A stretch of 64,000 nucleotides of DNA from Radiobacillus kanasensis. Lineage in GTDB: Bacteria > Bacillota > Bacilli > Bacillales > Amphibacillaceae. Positions 25,267-33,265 of this stretch are shown one piece after another. The notes below the pieces were generated by a model. The model saw nothing but the letters and a program-made list of their open reading frames with translations, ran no database searches and was not told the DNA's origin. The number at the start of each line of letters is the position of its first letter. Positions within the stretch are counted from its first letter, which is position 1. Location: positions 3,602,001 through 3,666,000 of the forward strand of contig NZ_CP088020.1 of the NCBI RefSeq assembly GCF_021049245.1, read 5' to 3'. Position numbers and translations under genes: made by a program.

Positions 25267-26538
25267 ATGGAGTACAAAATAGGGCATAAAATTAGGTATT
25301 TTAGGGATAAGTCTAAAATGACTCAAGAAGAGTTATGTCGGGGAATTATATCAGTGTCCTATTTGTCTAAAATTGAAAGGGGAGTGGTGGATGCGCCAGA
25401 AGAAGTTATAAATTTGTTAAATAAAAGATTGGAAATAAACCCTTCGATAAAGGAAAGTGAAGACATCTCTCTTTTATCTCAACGCTGGTTCGAGTGTTTA
25501 CTAGTTGGAGACAAAGAAAAAGCTAGGGATTTTTACGAGGAAATCGAGGGTAACATGGACAGCATTGCAAATCCTCAGCTTGTTAACCTGGTTGAGATAC
25601 ATAAATTACGTTATTATATTCTCGTAACTGATATAGAGAGGGCTAAAGAGCAATATTTTTACTTAAAAAAGGCCGCAAAAAACTTTTCTGACAACGAAAT
25701 TTATTACTGGTTAAAGTTTGCCGGCAACTTCAATTATTATCAACTCTCCTATAAAGAAGCATTGAGACTATTCTTAGAAGCCGAAAATCACCTGAGTAAT
25801 AGCATAGACCAACATCAAGAGAAGAAGTACGATTTGTTTTATGTTATTTCAATTGCTGGAAGTAAAATCAGAAATACACATTTAGCACTGGTATATGGTA
25901 GTCAAGCTTTAGAATATTATCGAAGTATCTATAACATGAAGAGATGCGCTCAATGCCATATTGTATTAGGTATTTCATACCAAAGAAGCAAAGAAGCAAA
26001 CAAGTCTCTTGAAAATTACCAATTAGCATCTATAATAGCGGAGAATTTGAATGATTACCGTGTGATGGCTCTATGTAACCAGAATATAGGAAAGATTTAT
26101 TCACTGAGAAAAAACCATGAAAAAGCTATTGAGTTTTACCAGAAGAGTTATGAACTTAGACATGAACAACTTCCAGTTAATAAAATCGTTCCAATTTCGA
26201 GTTTGATGAAGGAGTATTATAAATTAGGTGACCTTGAAAATACTAAAATATGGCTGAATAAAGGACTAGAATTATCTTGTTCACTAAGTCCGGAGGAGTC
26301 AATTTACGTCTATGAATTTAGAGTATTTTCTCAATTGATTTATGATTCGTCTGTTGCATTAATCGACTTAATTACATTAGAGATACTGCCTTTCTTGGAG
26401 AAAAAGCAATTGCTCTTTGAGAAAGCTTTTTATCTTAAAATATTAGCCGACCATTATTTTAGTACTAGAAAGTATAAGTTGGCGGCTTCTTATTATCAAT
26501 TAGCCAATCAGGTTTTTACAGGTAATTATGAAGAATAG
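25267..26538 (+). CDS. HTH-TPR quorum-sensing regulator (RRNPP type)
   Basis: 423 residues. Residues 1-60 are an XRE-type helix-turn-helix (IGHKIRYFRDKSKMTQEELC, VSYLSKIERG). The rest is alpha-helical with clear TPR units, e.g. AQCHIVLGISYQRSKEANKSLENYQ, ALCNQNIGKIYSLRKNHEKAIEFYQKSYEL and KLAASYYQLANQVF. This is the layout of NprR/PlcR/Rgg-type peptide-sensing regulators. A short exported pro-peptide gene follows immediately, as in regulator-signal cassettes. Divergent from sdpABC and therefore its likely controller. Confidence 0.8.
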   Translation: MEYKIGHKIRYFRDKSKMTQEELCRGIISVSYLSKIERGVVDAPEEVINLLNKRLEINPSIKESEDISLLSQRWFECLLVGDKEKARDFYEEIEGNMDSIANPQLVNLVEIHKLRYYILVTDIERAKEQYFYLKKAAKNFSDNEIYYWLKFAGNFNYYQLSYKEALRLFLEAENHLSNSIDQHQEKKYDLFYVISIAGSKIRNTHLALVYGSQALEYYRSIYNMKRCAQCHIVLGISYQRSKEANKSLENYQLASIIAENLNDYRVMALCNQNIGKIYSLRKNHEKAIEFYQKSYELRHEQLPVNKIVPISSLMKEYYKLGDLENTKIWLNKGLELSCSLSPEESIYVYEFRVFSQLIYDSSVALIDLITLEILPFLEKKQLLFEKAFYLKILADHYFSTRKYKLAASYYQLANQVFTGNYEE

Positions 26539-26548
26539 GAGGAATAAG

Positions 26549-26749
26549 ATGAAGAAGTTATTATTGGCGACTTTATCAGCTGTATTTGTGCTCTCTTTTA
26601 GTTACGGTGTGGTAGTAGGGACCCTTACCACTAAAACTGAAGAATCCTATATATTAGCGAATAATGAAGAACCCGACCCATTAGGTAATGTAGAGGAAAT
26701 AATGAAAGAACTGGTTGACGACTTAGTTGATTTAAGAAATTTAATATAG
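26549..26749 (+). CDS. Exported pro-peptide, candidate quorum signal
   Basis: 66 residues from the ATG at 26549, which has AGGAGG overlapping the regulator stop; the in-frame ATG at 26528 lacks one. The N-terminal KKLLLATLSAVFVLSFSYGVVVG is a Sec signal peptide. The remaining ~40 residues are acidic (NNEEPDPLGNVEEIMKELVDD) and end in LRNLI. Size, position and coupling to an HTH-TPR gene match NprX/PapR/Phr-like signals. The mature peptide cannot be deduced; the C-terminal 5-10 residues are the first guess. Confidence 0.65.
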   Translation: MKKLLLATLSAVFVLSFSYGVVVGTLTTKTEESYILANNEEPDPLGNVEEIMKELVDDLVDLRNLI

Positions 26750-26764
26750 ACATGTAGTAGACGT

Positions 26765-26808
26765 AAAAGGCATGTTCTATTATTTGATAATTCAACATGC
26801 CTTTTATT
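26765..26808 (+). terminator. Terminator of the regulator-peptide operon
   Basis: AAAAGGCATGTT (26765-26776) pairs with AACATGCCTTTT (26794-26805), followed by ATT. It defines a two-gene transcription unit. Confidence 0.8.
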
Positions 26809-26901
26809 GGTTCTTCCTGTGTAGTGACATTAATTTATAAAAAAGTTAAGAAATGTTTCCCCCTATGTTGGACCTTCGGTTACTTATTGAATAACCATTA
26901 A

Positions 26902-27204
26902 TTATTTTATCCTTTCCTTCATTTCTTTAGTAAGTAGTTTGAGAAGTTCTATTTTTGCTTTATCAGAAACAACCAATTCGTCATGTTAATCTTCGGCATT
27001 GGTAAATTCCCAATAGTAGAATTCAAAACCAAGCATATCAGTCGCTTTATATAAAAAACGTTCAACTAATATATTCAATTGTTTACTATCCCCATCAAAA
27101 TCATGTTTTATATCAAAGCTTTCCATCAGGACTTCAATTGCCTTAGCTCTTAACTCCCGTTTGTTGGCTGCATCCCCTTTTAATGCAATCTCTATCTCAG
27201 GTGT
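26902..27204 (-). pseudogene. Decayed gene, family unknown
   Basis: The minus strand reads PEIEIALKGDAANKRELRAK, then VERFLYKATDMLGFEFYYWEF, an in-frame TAA, then HDELVVSDKAKIELLKLLTKEM and a stop. The upstream part is in another frame. A charged helical protein once existed; no family recognised. The rest of 26809-27502 shows nothing I can support. Confidence 0.45.
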
Positions 27205-27502
27205 TTAGATCTTAACTCAGTTTGTTTAACATTAATTCCTTTCATCTGGCCCCGCTCCTTTTAATGGGTTTTGCAAATAGGGTTTAATATATCTTTTCTC
27301 TTACTGTTTGTGTATATCCATGTTTTTCTTAACCCTTAAAGCTGTCAGGAAAAATACTGCTACATATAATTAAAGCAATATCCTTTTTCGTTTAATAGCA
27401 TTGTTGCATTATCTGTACTTCTTTTATTATTTTCGTTTCCCCCTACTTCATTATAGGCTAAATGGGCCCTTCCCGTTTTGGAATCAGTTTTTTGTAACAT
27501 AT

Positions 27503-27769
27503 TTAAGTTTTTGATTCTTTTTCCTCATCTATACGTAGAACTGATGATTTTCCGTTGCTCCATGATGTTACAAAACTTACACCATAATCTTTACACATTT
27601 GCTTTAAATGTTCCACCCCAACGTGGCCGGATACCCTTAAAAGAAACACGCAGATATCTGATTTTCTTACCATTGCTTCCAAACGTTCTAAGCTAAATTT
27701 TGAATCGCCAAAAAAACTCCCCATCCCTTTTGGTGATTGCAAACTTATATAGGCTTTTCTTTGGCTCAT
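27503..27769 (-). pseudogene. C-terminal fragment, possibly DUF2325-like
   Basis: 88 codons. The block SDICVFLLRVSGHVGVEHLKQMC with DYGVSFVTSWSNGKSSVL follows the beta-alpha-beta pattern of DUF2325 domains (a residue block, xGH, then xxVSFxxS). Upstream minus-strand blocks at about 27880-28070 (ATSEYIRYNENINPIILDEND, VFDLQVECGDLTDIAYQEG, stop, PELAEIIWKHV) look like the lost N-terminal part of the same gene. Confidence 0.4.
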
Positions 27770-27879
27770 TTCTTATCACCAAAACGGGCTTTCTCTTTAA
27801 AGTTTGATCTTAGGGGGATAGATTTCTTTTTTGAGGTTTTTCATTCCTTTTGTTGTCGGTCCTAGACGAATTATTAATT

Positions 27880-28070
27880 TCATTACTATTGCCCGCTGAC
27901 ACATGTTTCCAGATTATTTCGGCCAGCTCCGGTTATCCCTCTTGGTAGGCAATATCTGTTAAGTCTCCACATTCTACCTGTAAATCAAAAACATCGTTTT
28001 CATCCAGTATTATAGGATTAATATTTTCATTGTAACGTATATACTCACTCGTCGCTTTTTTCTACCGCTA
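27880..28070 (-). pseudogene. Decayed N-terminal part of the DUF2325-like gene
   Basis: Coding-like minus-strand sequence with one in-frame stop and a break before the 27503-27769 fragment. The gap between them contains no intact frame. Confidence 0.35.
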
Positions 28071-28144
28071 AACGTCCTGCATTTTATATTACGGGACAAA
28101 AATTAATTTGAACTCTATTGGGATATTCACTTCCTCCCCCTTTG

Positions 28145-28240
28145 AAAACGAAGAAAAAGCTAATCACCATAGCCAAGCGTGCTTGTACAGTTGGAAATAC
28201 GATTGAGCAAGGGGCGGAGGTTGAAGTTGTAACGAATTAA
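28145..28240 (+). pseudogene. 3' fragment of a second osmC-family gene (right junction copy)
   Basis: Translates to KTKKKLITIAKRACTVGNTI then EQGAEVEVVTN and stop, a variant of the end of the gene at 17275. The 5' three quarters are absent; sequence before 28145 is unrelated. It directly precedes the fructokinase terminator, so the parent arrangement was osmC next to fructokinase. Confidence 0.85.
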
Positions 28241-28242
28241 GG

Positions 28243-28272
28243 AAAAGCTCCAAGCTTGTGCTTGGAGCTTTT
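28243..28272. terminator. Terminator between the osmC fragment and fructokinase
   Basis: AAAAGCTCCAAGC (28243-28255) and GCTTGGAGCTTTT (28260-28272) enclose TTGT. Usable on both strands. A diverged copy is at 18356-18386. Confidence 0.8.
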
Positions 28273-28275
28273 CTT

Positions 28276-29223
28276 TTAGGATTGCAAGTGAGATTGTATG
28301 GTTTTCAAGTCTGGCAAAGTGGTCATTGCTCCCTTCACGGAAGAAGCAAGGCCTCCAGAAACACTCGCAAATTCCGCCATTTGCTTAGCCTTTTCGAGGG
28401 TAATGGTATCTAGTGCTCCTTCACACTCATGCATACAATAAAGGATTCCCGATACAAAGGCATCTCCAGCACCTGTCGTATCAACCGCTTGAACTTTCAT
28501 CGCATTCACTTTGGTGGTTTGGTCTTGAACCGCAACTACACTGCCATTCGGTCCAAGTGTCACGAAAATCAAAGGAATGTTATATTTCTTTAATGCTTGA
28601 ATTCCCTTTCCTACATCGCTTTCTCCTGTTAAAAACTCTAACTCTTCCTCTGATACTTTTAATATATCAGCATTCGGAAGCATGTCTTGAATGGTCTCCT
28701 TCGCTTGATTTTCTGAGCCCCATAAAGCCATTCTCAAGTTGGGATCAAAAGATACAAGGACACCGTTCTGTTTAGCAATTTCCACCGCCTTTTTCGAAGC
28801 TGTTTTTACTGGTTCATCAATAAGGGAAATCGAACCTATATGTAAGATCTTATTTTCTATCATGTGCTTTTCATCTAATTCATTAGCACTTAGAAACTCA
28901 TCTGCTCGCGGATCCACAAAAAAGTCAAAGCTACGATCTCCAGACTCATCCAAGGTGACGAAGACAAGTCCGGTTTTGACCTCTTTGGAAAACAACATAT
29001 GATTTGTGTTTACTCCATATGTTGCTAGGGTATTTTGAAGAAAATGACCAAGGACGTCATCCCCCACTTTGCCGATAAAGGTAGATGGGATTTGTAGCCT
29101 TGCTAACCCTACCGCAACATTAGCTGGAGCACCACCTGGACTTTTTATATACTCCATATTCCTTGCATCCTTTGGAATAAAATCAATTAACGCTTCTCCT
29201 AAACTAACCACGCCTCTTTTCAT
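28276..29223 (-). CDS. PfkB-family fructokinase
   Basis: About 315 residues from the ATG at 29223 (MKRGVVSLGEALIDF), chosen because GGAGGT precedes it; the longer frame starting at 29313 lacks one. Ribokinase/PfkB signatures: SPGGAPANVAVGLARL near residue 34 and the anion-hole/catalytic DTTGAGDAFVSGIL near 250. Phosphorylates a sugar, most likely fructose, or a related ribosyl compound. Its 3' end is duplicated in decayed form at 18356-18442. Confidence 0.88.
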   Translation of the reverse strand: MKRGVVSLGEALIDFIPKDARNMEYIKSPGGAPANVAVGLARLQIPSTFIGKVGDDVLGHFLQNTLATYGVNTNHMLFSKEVKTGLVFVTLDESGDRSFDFFVDPRADEFLSANELDEKHMIENKILHIGSISLIDEPVKTASKKAVEIAKQNGVLVSFDPNLRMALWGSENQAKETIQDMLPNADILKVSEEELEFLTGESDVGKGIQALKKYNIPLIFVTLGPNGSVVAVQDQTTKVNAMKVQAVDTTGAGDAFVSGILYCMHECEGALDTITLEKAKQMAEFASVSGGLASSVKGAMTTLPDLKTIQSHLQS

Positions 29224-29297
29224 CACACTAACCTCCACATTCAAATCTACCCTTAGTATAACAAAAGAAAAGGTAAACCTTTCTATGATTATCATGC

Positions 29298-29326
29298 AAA
29301 AAAGCCCTACCATTCAGTAGAGCTTT
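29298..29326 (-). terminator. Terminator of the ABC permease gene
   Basis: Minus strand: AAAGCTCTAC pairs with GTAGGGCTTT followed by TTT, between the permease stop and the fructokinase start. Confidence 0.7.
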
Positions 29327-29364
29327 CCATTCGACAAAAACCGGGGGGTACACTGTACTGGCAC

Positions 29365-30018
29365 TTATTCAGTAGCAAATTTCTTTTCCATCAGGTTAAG
29401 TGCGTAGGTTAGGACGAGTGTTAGGATTAAATAAATGACTGCTACACTGATATACGGTTCCCACACCCGGTAATATTCCCCTGTCGCTGCTCGTCCCCAA
29501 TAAAGAAGTTCTGGAACTGCTATGATAGCCCCTAACGAAGAATCTTTCAGCAAAACGATAAATTCATTTCCTAAAGGTGGAATCATCCGCTTAAATGCCT
29601 GTGGTAAAATGACATACCGCATGACTTGAATCTTATTCATCCCTAGAGAGTGAGCTGCTTCAGATTGCCCTCGATCAATCGATTGAATCCCTGCTCGGAA
29701 AATTTCTGCGATATATGCTGCGGCGTTCAAAGCTAACGTTACAACCAGAGATGTTGTTGCTCCAAAATCACCAAACGACGGTATAATCGCAAAATGAAAT
29801 AGGAATAATTGCACTAACAATGGTGTTCCTCGGAAAAAATTCACGTACCAAACAAATGGCATACGAATTAGCCATACTTTAGACATCTTTCCTATTCCGA
29901 TAAATAATCCAATAAAACATCCAATAAGTGTACCTAAAATGGAGGTCCAAATTGTTACAAACATTCCTTCCATCAAAAATGGAAGATACTCCACGATAAT
30001 ATCGATCCGAAAATCCAT
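29365..30018 (-). CDS. Amino-acid ABC transporter permease (GlnP/HisM-like)
   Basis: 217 residues. His/Glu/Gln/Arg-type inner-membrane component with five helices. Family motifs are the MEGMFVTIWTSILGTLIG start, FFRGTPLLVQLFL, and the EAA loop SEAAHSLGMNKIQVMRYVILPQA near residue 125. Partner of the binding protein upstream. No ATPase gene follows, so it must use one encoded elsewhere. Confidence 0.92.
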   Translation of the reverse strand: MDFRIDIIVEYLPFLMEGMFVTIWTSILGTLIGCFIGLFIGIGKMSKVWLIRMPFVWYVNFFRGTPLLVQLFLFHFAIIPSFGDFGATTSLVVTLALNAAAYIAEIFRAGIQSIDRGQSEAAHSLGMNKIQVMRYVILPQAFKRMIPPLGNEFIVLLKDSSLGAIIAVPELLYWGRAATGEYYRVWEPYISVAVIYLILTLVLTYALNLMEKKFATE

Positions 30019-30121
30019 ATGACTTCTCCCTTTACGTCTTTTTATCTATCTAAAATGAACAGTCGGTGTCTAGTAGCTATTTCTAGATAATTTGTGTACC
30101 TATTCCCGATTCCAAAGAGGA

Positions 30122-30156
30122 AAAAATAGCGTAACGAATACCGTTACGCTATTTTT
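30122..30156 (-). terminator. Terminator/attenuator between binding protein and permease
   Basis: Perfect 15-bp arms 30122-30136 and 30142-30156 with A and T runs. Sits inside the two-gene unit, so binding protein would be made in excess over permease. Confidence 0.8.
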
Positions 30157-30168
30157 CTTTTCCTTAGC

Positions 30169-31014
30169 TTAATCAGTAGCCGCTTCTAGCAGAGCATCTG
30201 TGTCTGCCTCCACACCGAACCACTCTTTATAGATTTCTTGATACTTCCCATTTTCAATAACTGCAGTTAACGCTTCGTCAAGATCTGCTTTTATTTTGCT
30301 GTCTTTCGGGAACATCCAGCCATAAAACTCCGCTTCAAAGTTTTCTTTATCTGTTATCGTTTCTACATTCGCATCTGGATTATTTTTCACATATTCATTT
30401 GCTACGACGTTATCCGTTACGACAGCATCCACATCTCCATTTGCTAGAGCCATGAAAGCTACTGCTGTTGTTTCATATTTCAACATGTTATCGGCATTTT
30501 CTCCGACTACTTTTTCAGCAGCTGTTTGACCTGTCGTTCCATTTTGAACCCCAATTTTAAGTTCTTTTAAGTCTTTTGCACTTGAAATATCGTCTCCAGC
30601 ATTAAATACGATCATATGAGTGGACTCAAAGTATGGTAGTGAAAAATCGAATGTTTGTTTACGCTCGGCATTAATAGTAATACCTGCAACTCCGATATCC
30701 AAGTCCTTTCCTTGAAGGGAAGCAAAAAGCGGATCCCATCCAACATTTTTCAATTCATATTCATAGCCAGCCTCTTCCATCACGGCAGCTAAAAGGTCTA
30801 CATCAAATCCTACTATTTCCCCTTTATCCATATATTCGAAAGGAGCAAATGCTGCATCCGTTCCTACTTGAAGTACTAGTTTTTTCTCTGCTTCACCTGA
30901 AGATCCTTCTCCATTTGTTTCGGAATTAGCTTCTTCTGAGCTTCCACAAGCTGCAAGTATAAGCATGCTGATTAGTAGAATAAAACCTAAGTATAATTTC
31001 CATTTGTTTTTCAT
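30169..31014 (-). CDS. Amino-acid ABC transporter substrate-binding lipoprotein
   Basis: 281 residues. A lipoprotein signal (LISMLILAAC, Cys near residue 23) and a Ser/Glu-rich linker precede a family-3 solute-binding domain (LQVGTDAAFAPFEYMDKG, GFDVDLLAAVMEEAGYEYE, DIGVAGITINAERKQTFDFSLPYF). The set resembles glutamine/histidine/arginine binders. The ligand cannot be told by eye. Confidence 0.9.
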   Translation of the reverse strand: MKNKWKLYLGFILLISMLILAACGSSEEANSETNGEGSSGEAEKKLVLQVGTDAAFAPFEYMDKGEIVGFDVDLLAAVMEEAGYEYELKNVGWDPLFASLQGKDLDIGVAGITINAERKQTFDFSLPYFESTHMIVFNAGDDISSAKDLKELKIGVQNGTTGQTAAEKVVGENADNMLKYETTAVAFMALANGDVDAVVTDNVVANEYVKNNPDANVETITDKENFEAEFYGWMFPKDSKIKADLDEALTAVIENGKYQEIYKEWFGVEADTDALLEAATD

Positions 31015-31057
31015 AAATATTCACTCCTGATGTTAATAGATTATTAGAATAAAATTA

Positions 31058-31086
31058 ATAATACTATGATAACAACACTTTGACAA
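31058..31086 (-). promoter_or_regulatory. Sigma-A promoter of the binding-protein gene
   Basis: Minus strand: TTGTCA (31081-31086), 17-base spacer, TATTAT (31058-31063), about 40 bases before the ATG. Confidence 0.7.
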
Positions 31087-31205
31087 CATAAAAATTAAAC
31101 AAAATGAATTTTTATACATTAATATGTATTATATTTGGATGGATTAGCATCCAAATCTTTACTTTAGCTAATAGAAAAAAGATAATTAGAAGTCCCTTAA
31201 ACAAA

Positions 31206-31238
31206 AAAATCAGGTAAGATAAAACACCTCACCTGATT
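31206..31238 (-). terminator. Terminator of the lic-type operon
   Basis: Minus strand: AATCAGGTGAG pairs with CTTACCTGATT followed by seven T residues, directly after the PRD-regulator stop at 31238. Confidence 0.85.
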
Positions 31239-33172
31239 CAAAGAAGATTACGAAGAAACTCTGTATAGGTTTTTGCTTTTAACAGTCGTTGAACTAATTC
31301 ATTATTATCCACGATTTTACCGAGCATGTTATACATGTTCTGAAAATCCTCATTACTTTCTTTCTCCACACTCAGTAAGCAGACAAATTGAACTTTCTTG
31401 TCCCCCCACACAATTGGTTTTTCAAGTGTACAAAAGGCTAAGAATGTTTGGGGCGTTAATGGACTTATTGGATGGGGAATCGCAACGCTATTCCCGAACG
31501 AGGTCGGCGCCATCGACTCTCTTTGGAGGACAGCCTCCAAAAATCCTTCTTCCGCCAATCCCTTTTCCATCACTTGATGTACTAAATACTCTAATACCTC
31601 TTGTGTAGAAGCAAGGGGTTTTTGAAGGAATACGAGGCCCTCTTTTACATATTGAGAAACACTCGTCTGGTTTTCTTGAATGAACCCTTCAATCTTTTGA
31701 AGATCTCCTTCGCCCAGGATCGTATTCACTTCAATAACCGGAACAGGTAAAGATTCACGAATAGGGATGGAGCTAATCACGAAATCCACATTTTCAAAAT
31801 CTACTTGATTTAACTTATAAAATTCGGTTGTACCCATTACTTTAATTTTAGAACCGAATTTAGCTTGAACTTTATAATTTAATAATTGCGCACTACCCAT
31901 TCCAGATGCACAAACAATAAGGCATCGCTTTGGTCCACTTTCTAGTTTCCTCCGCTCCATCGCAGCCCCAATATGGAGGGCAAGGTAGCCAATTTCATTT
32001 TCGTCAATTTTCGCACCAAAATGCTCTTCTAATGCTAAACCGGCGATGATACCCGCTTCAAAAGCTACTTGGTAATTCACTTTAATATCTTCCAGCATCG
32101 GGTTCCGAATGTTCATGCCATATCTGTAGCGGTTAATCGCTGGCTTCAAATGCAAGCCAAGTCCCATAATAAGCTCTGTATCATGCCGAATCCCGAGATG
32201 CAATCGTTCCTCAATCGCATCGAGCACTGCGATTGTCAATTGATAAACTTCATCTTCTAACACATTCCCGATCTCTTGCTCACTCATGTTAGAGGTTGTA
32301 ATCATCTTCGTTCCAAGTAAGTGAATCGCGATGTAGGCAATCTCTACGGGCGGGAATTTAACTTGTAACACCTGCTCCGCTTTTTGAACTATTTTCTTCG
32401 CTACAATGTATTCTTTTTGCGTAATGATCTCTTTTAGGTCTGCCTTATAGAGCTTCACATGATAGCCCGAAGTAATTCGCTTGTAGGCGATGGCAATATG
32501 AACAAATAGATTATTGATCGCGATATCAGACAGCGTAATATCGTTTTCTTCAATCTGTTCAATAATAATTTTCCATATCTCCGATAGTTCCTTTTCACCT
32601 GCTAAAGAGGATAACTCACTAGTCAATGCCGTGTTAGGAGAACCTTCTCCACTTCGGTCAAAAATATATTCAGACATACAGAATCTCAGTTTTACCTCAC
32701 TACCTTTAATTTTCAAGCCGTAGTTAGGTCGTTTTTCTAATGCAATGCCGTACTCTTTTAAAATCTCTTTCACACTCTTTAAATCGTTTTGAATCGTTGA
32801 TTTACTAATATGGATCTCATCAGACAAATCATCTAGCTTCAAGTATCCTTCTGCCAAAAGAAGTCGTCTTATTAAGTATTTTACCCTTTCTTCCGGTAAG
32901 TTAGGTTGAAAGGCTTCAGAATCATGCTTTTGCTGGAAGGTCTGTTGTAAAAATTTACGAAACTCCTGCTCTTCCTGCACTTCTAATTCATACCCTTTCC
33001 CACGGATAGAGTTAATACTAGCCCCATTAGACAAGAGCAATCGCTCCAGTTGCTTCAAATCATCACGAATCGTTCGAGACGTAACATCTACTTTTCTCGC
33101 TAAATGATCACTGGTTACAACTGTATCAGATGCCATTAGTTCTTGTAATATAGCGGTTAAACGTGAATTCAT
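31238..33172 (-). CDS. licR: PRD-containing PTS-controlled activator, LicR-like
   Basis: 644 residues: two winged-HTH segments (residues 1-75, then LDDLSDEIHISKSTIQNDLK), PRD1 (His in NLFVHIAIAYK and IAIHLLGTK), PRD2 (His in GLGLHLKPAINRY and LALHIGAAMERR), an EIIB-like domain (CLIVCASGMGSAQLL) and an EIIA-like domain ending in VAIPHPISPLTPQTF. This is LicR/ManR/MtlR-type architecture. It probably activates the beta-glucoside PTS operon when phosphorylated by HPr and dephosphorylated by its own EIIB. It is the last gene of that operon, unlike B. subtilis licR. Confidence 0.88.
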   Translation of the reverse strand: MNSRLTAILQELMASDTVVTSDHLARKVDVTSRTIRDDLKQLERLLLSNGASINSIRGKGYELEVQEEQEFRKFLQQTFQQKHDSEAFQPNLPEERVKYLIRRLLLAEGYLKLDDLSDEIHISKSTIQNDLKSVKEILKEYGIALEKRPNYGLKIKGSEVKLRFCMSEYIFDRSGEGSPNTALTSELSSLAGEKELSEIWKIIIEQIEENDITLSDIAINNLFVHIAIAYKRITSGYHVKLYKADLKEIITQKEYIVAKKIVQKAEQVLQVKFPPVEIAYIAIHLLGTKMITTSNMSEQEIGNVLEDEVYQLTIAVLDAIEERLHLGIRHDTELIMGLGLHLKPAINRYRYGMNIRNPMLEDIKVNYQVAFEAGIIAGLALEEHFGAKIDENEIGYLALHIGAAMERRKLESGPKRCLIVCASGMGSAQLLNYKVQAKFGSKIKVMGTTEFYKLNQVDFENVDFVISSIPIRESLPVPVIEVNTILGEGDLQKIEGFIQENQTSVSQYVKEGLVFLQKPLASTQEVLEYLVHQVMEKGLAEEGFLEAVLQRESMAPTSFGNSVAIPHPISPLTPQTFLAFCTLEKPIVWGDKKVQFVCLLSVEKESNEDFQNMYNMLGKIVDNNELVQRLLKAKTYTEFLRNLL

Positions 33173-33226
33173 GGGTTCGCCTCCTTTCCTACAGAATTTT
33201 CATGGCAGCACGGACCTATAGGAACT

Positions 33227-33256
33227 CCTCAGACCCCACATAAAAAGGGCCTGAGG
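33227..33256. other. Stem-loop between licH and licR
   Basis: CCTCAGACCC and GGGCCTGAGG pair, with no T run on the transcribed strand. It may tune licR expression or protect the upstream mRNA rather than terminate. Confidence 0.4.
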
Positions 33257-33265
33257 TCGGATTCA

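Noticed and set aside
17563..28240. Prophage or integrative element with att sites
   Set aside because: No integrase, no phage structural or replication gene, and the flanking repeats are diverged gene ends rather than short exact att sites.
33227..33256. Terminator before licR
   Set aside because: The T run lies in the loop of the transcribed strand, not after the stem.
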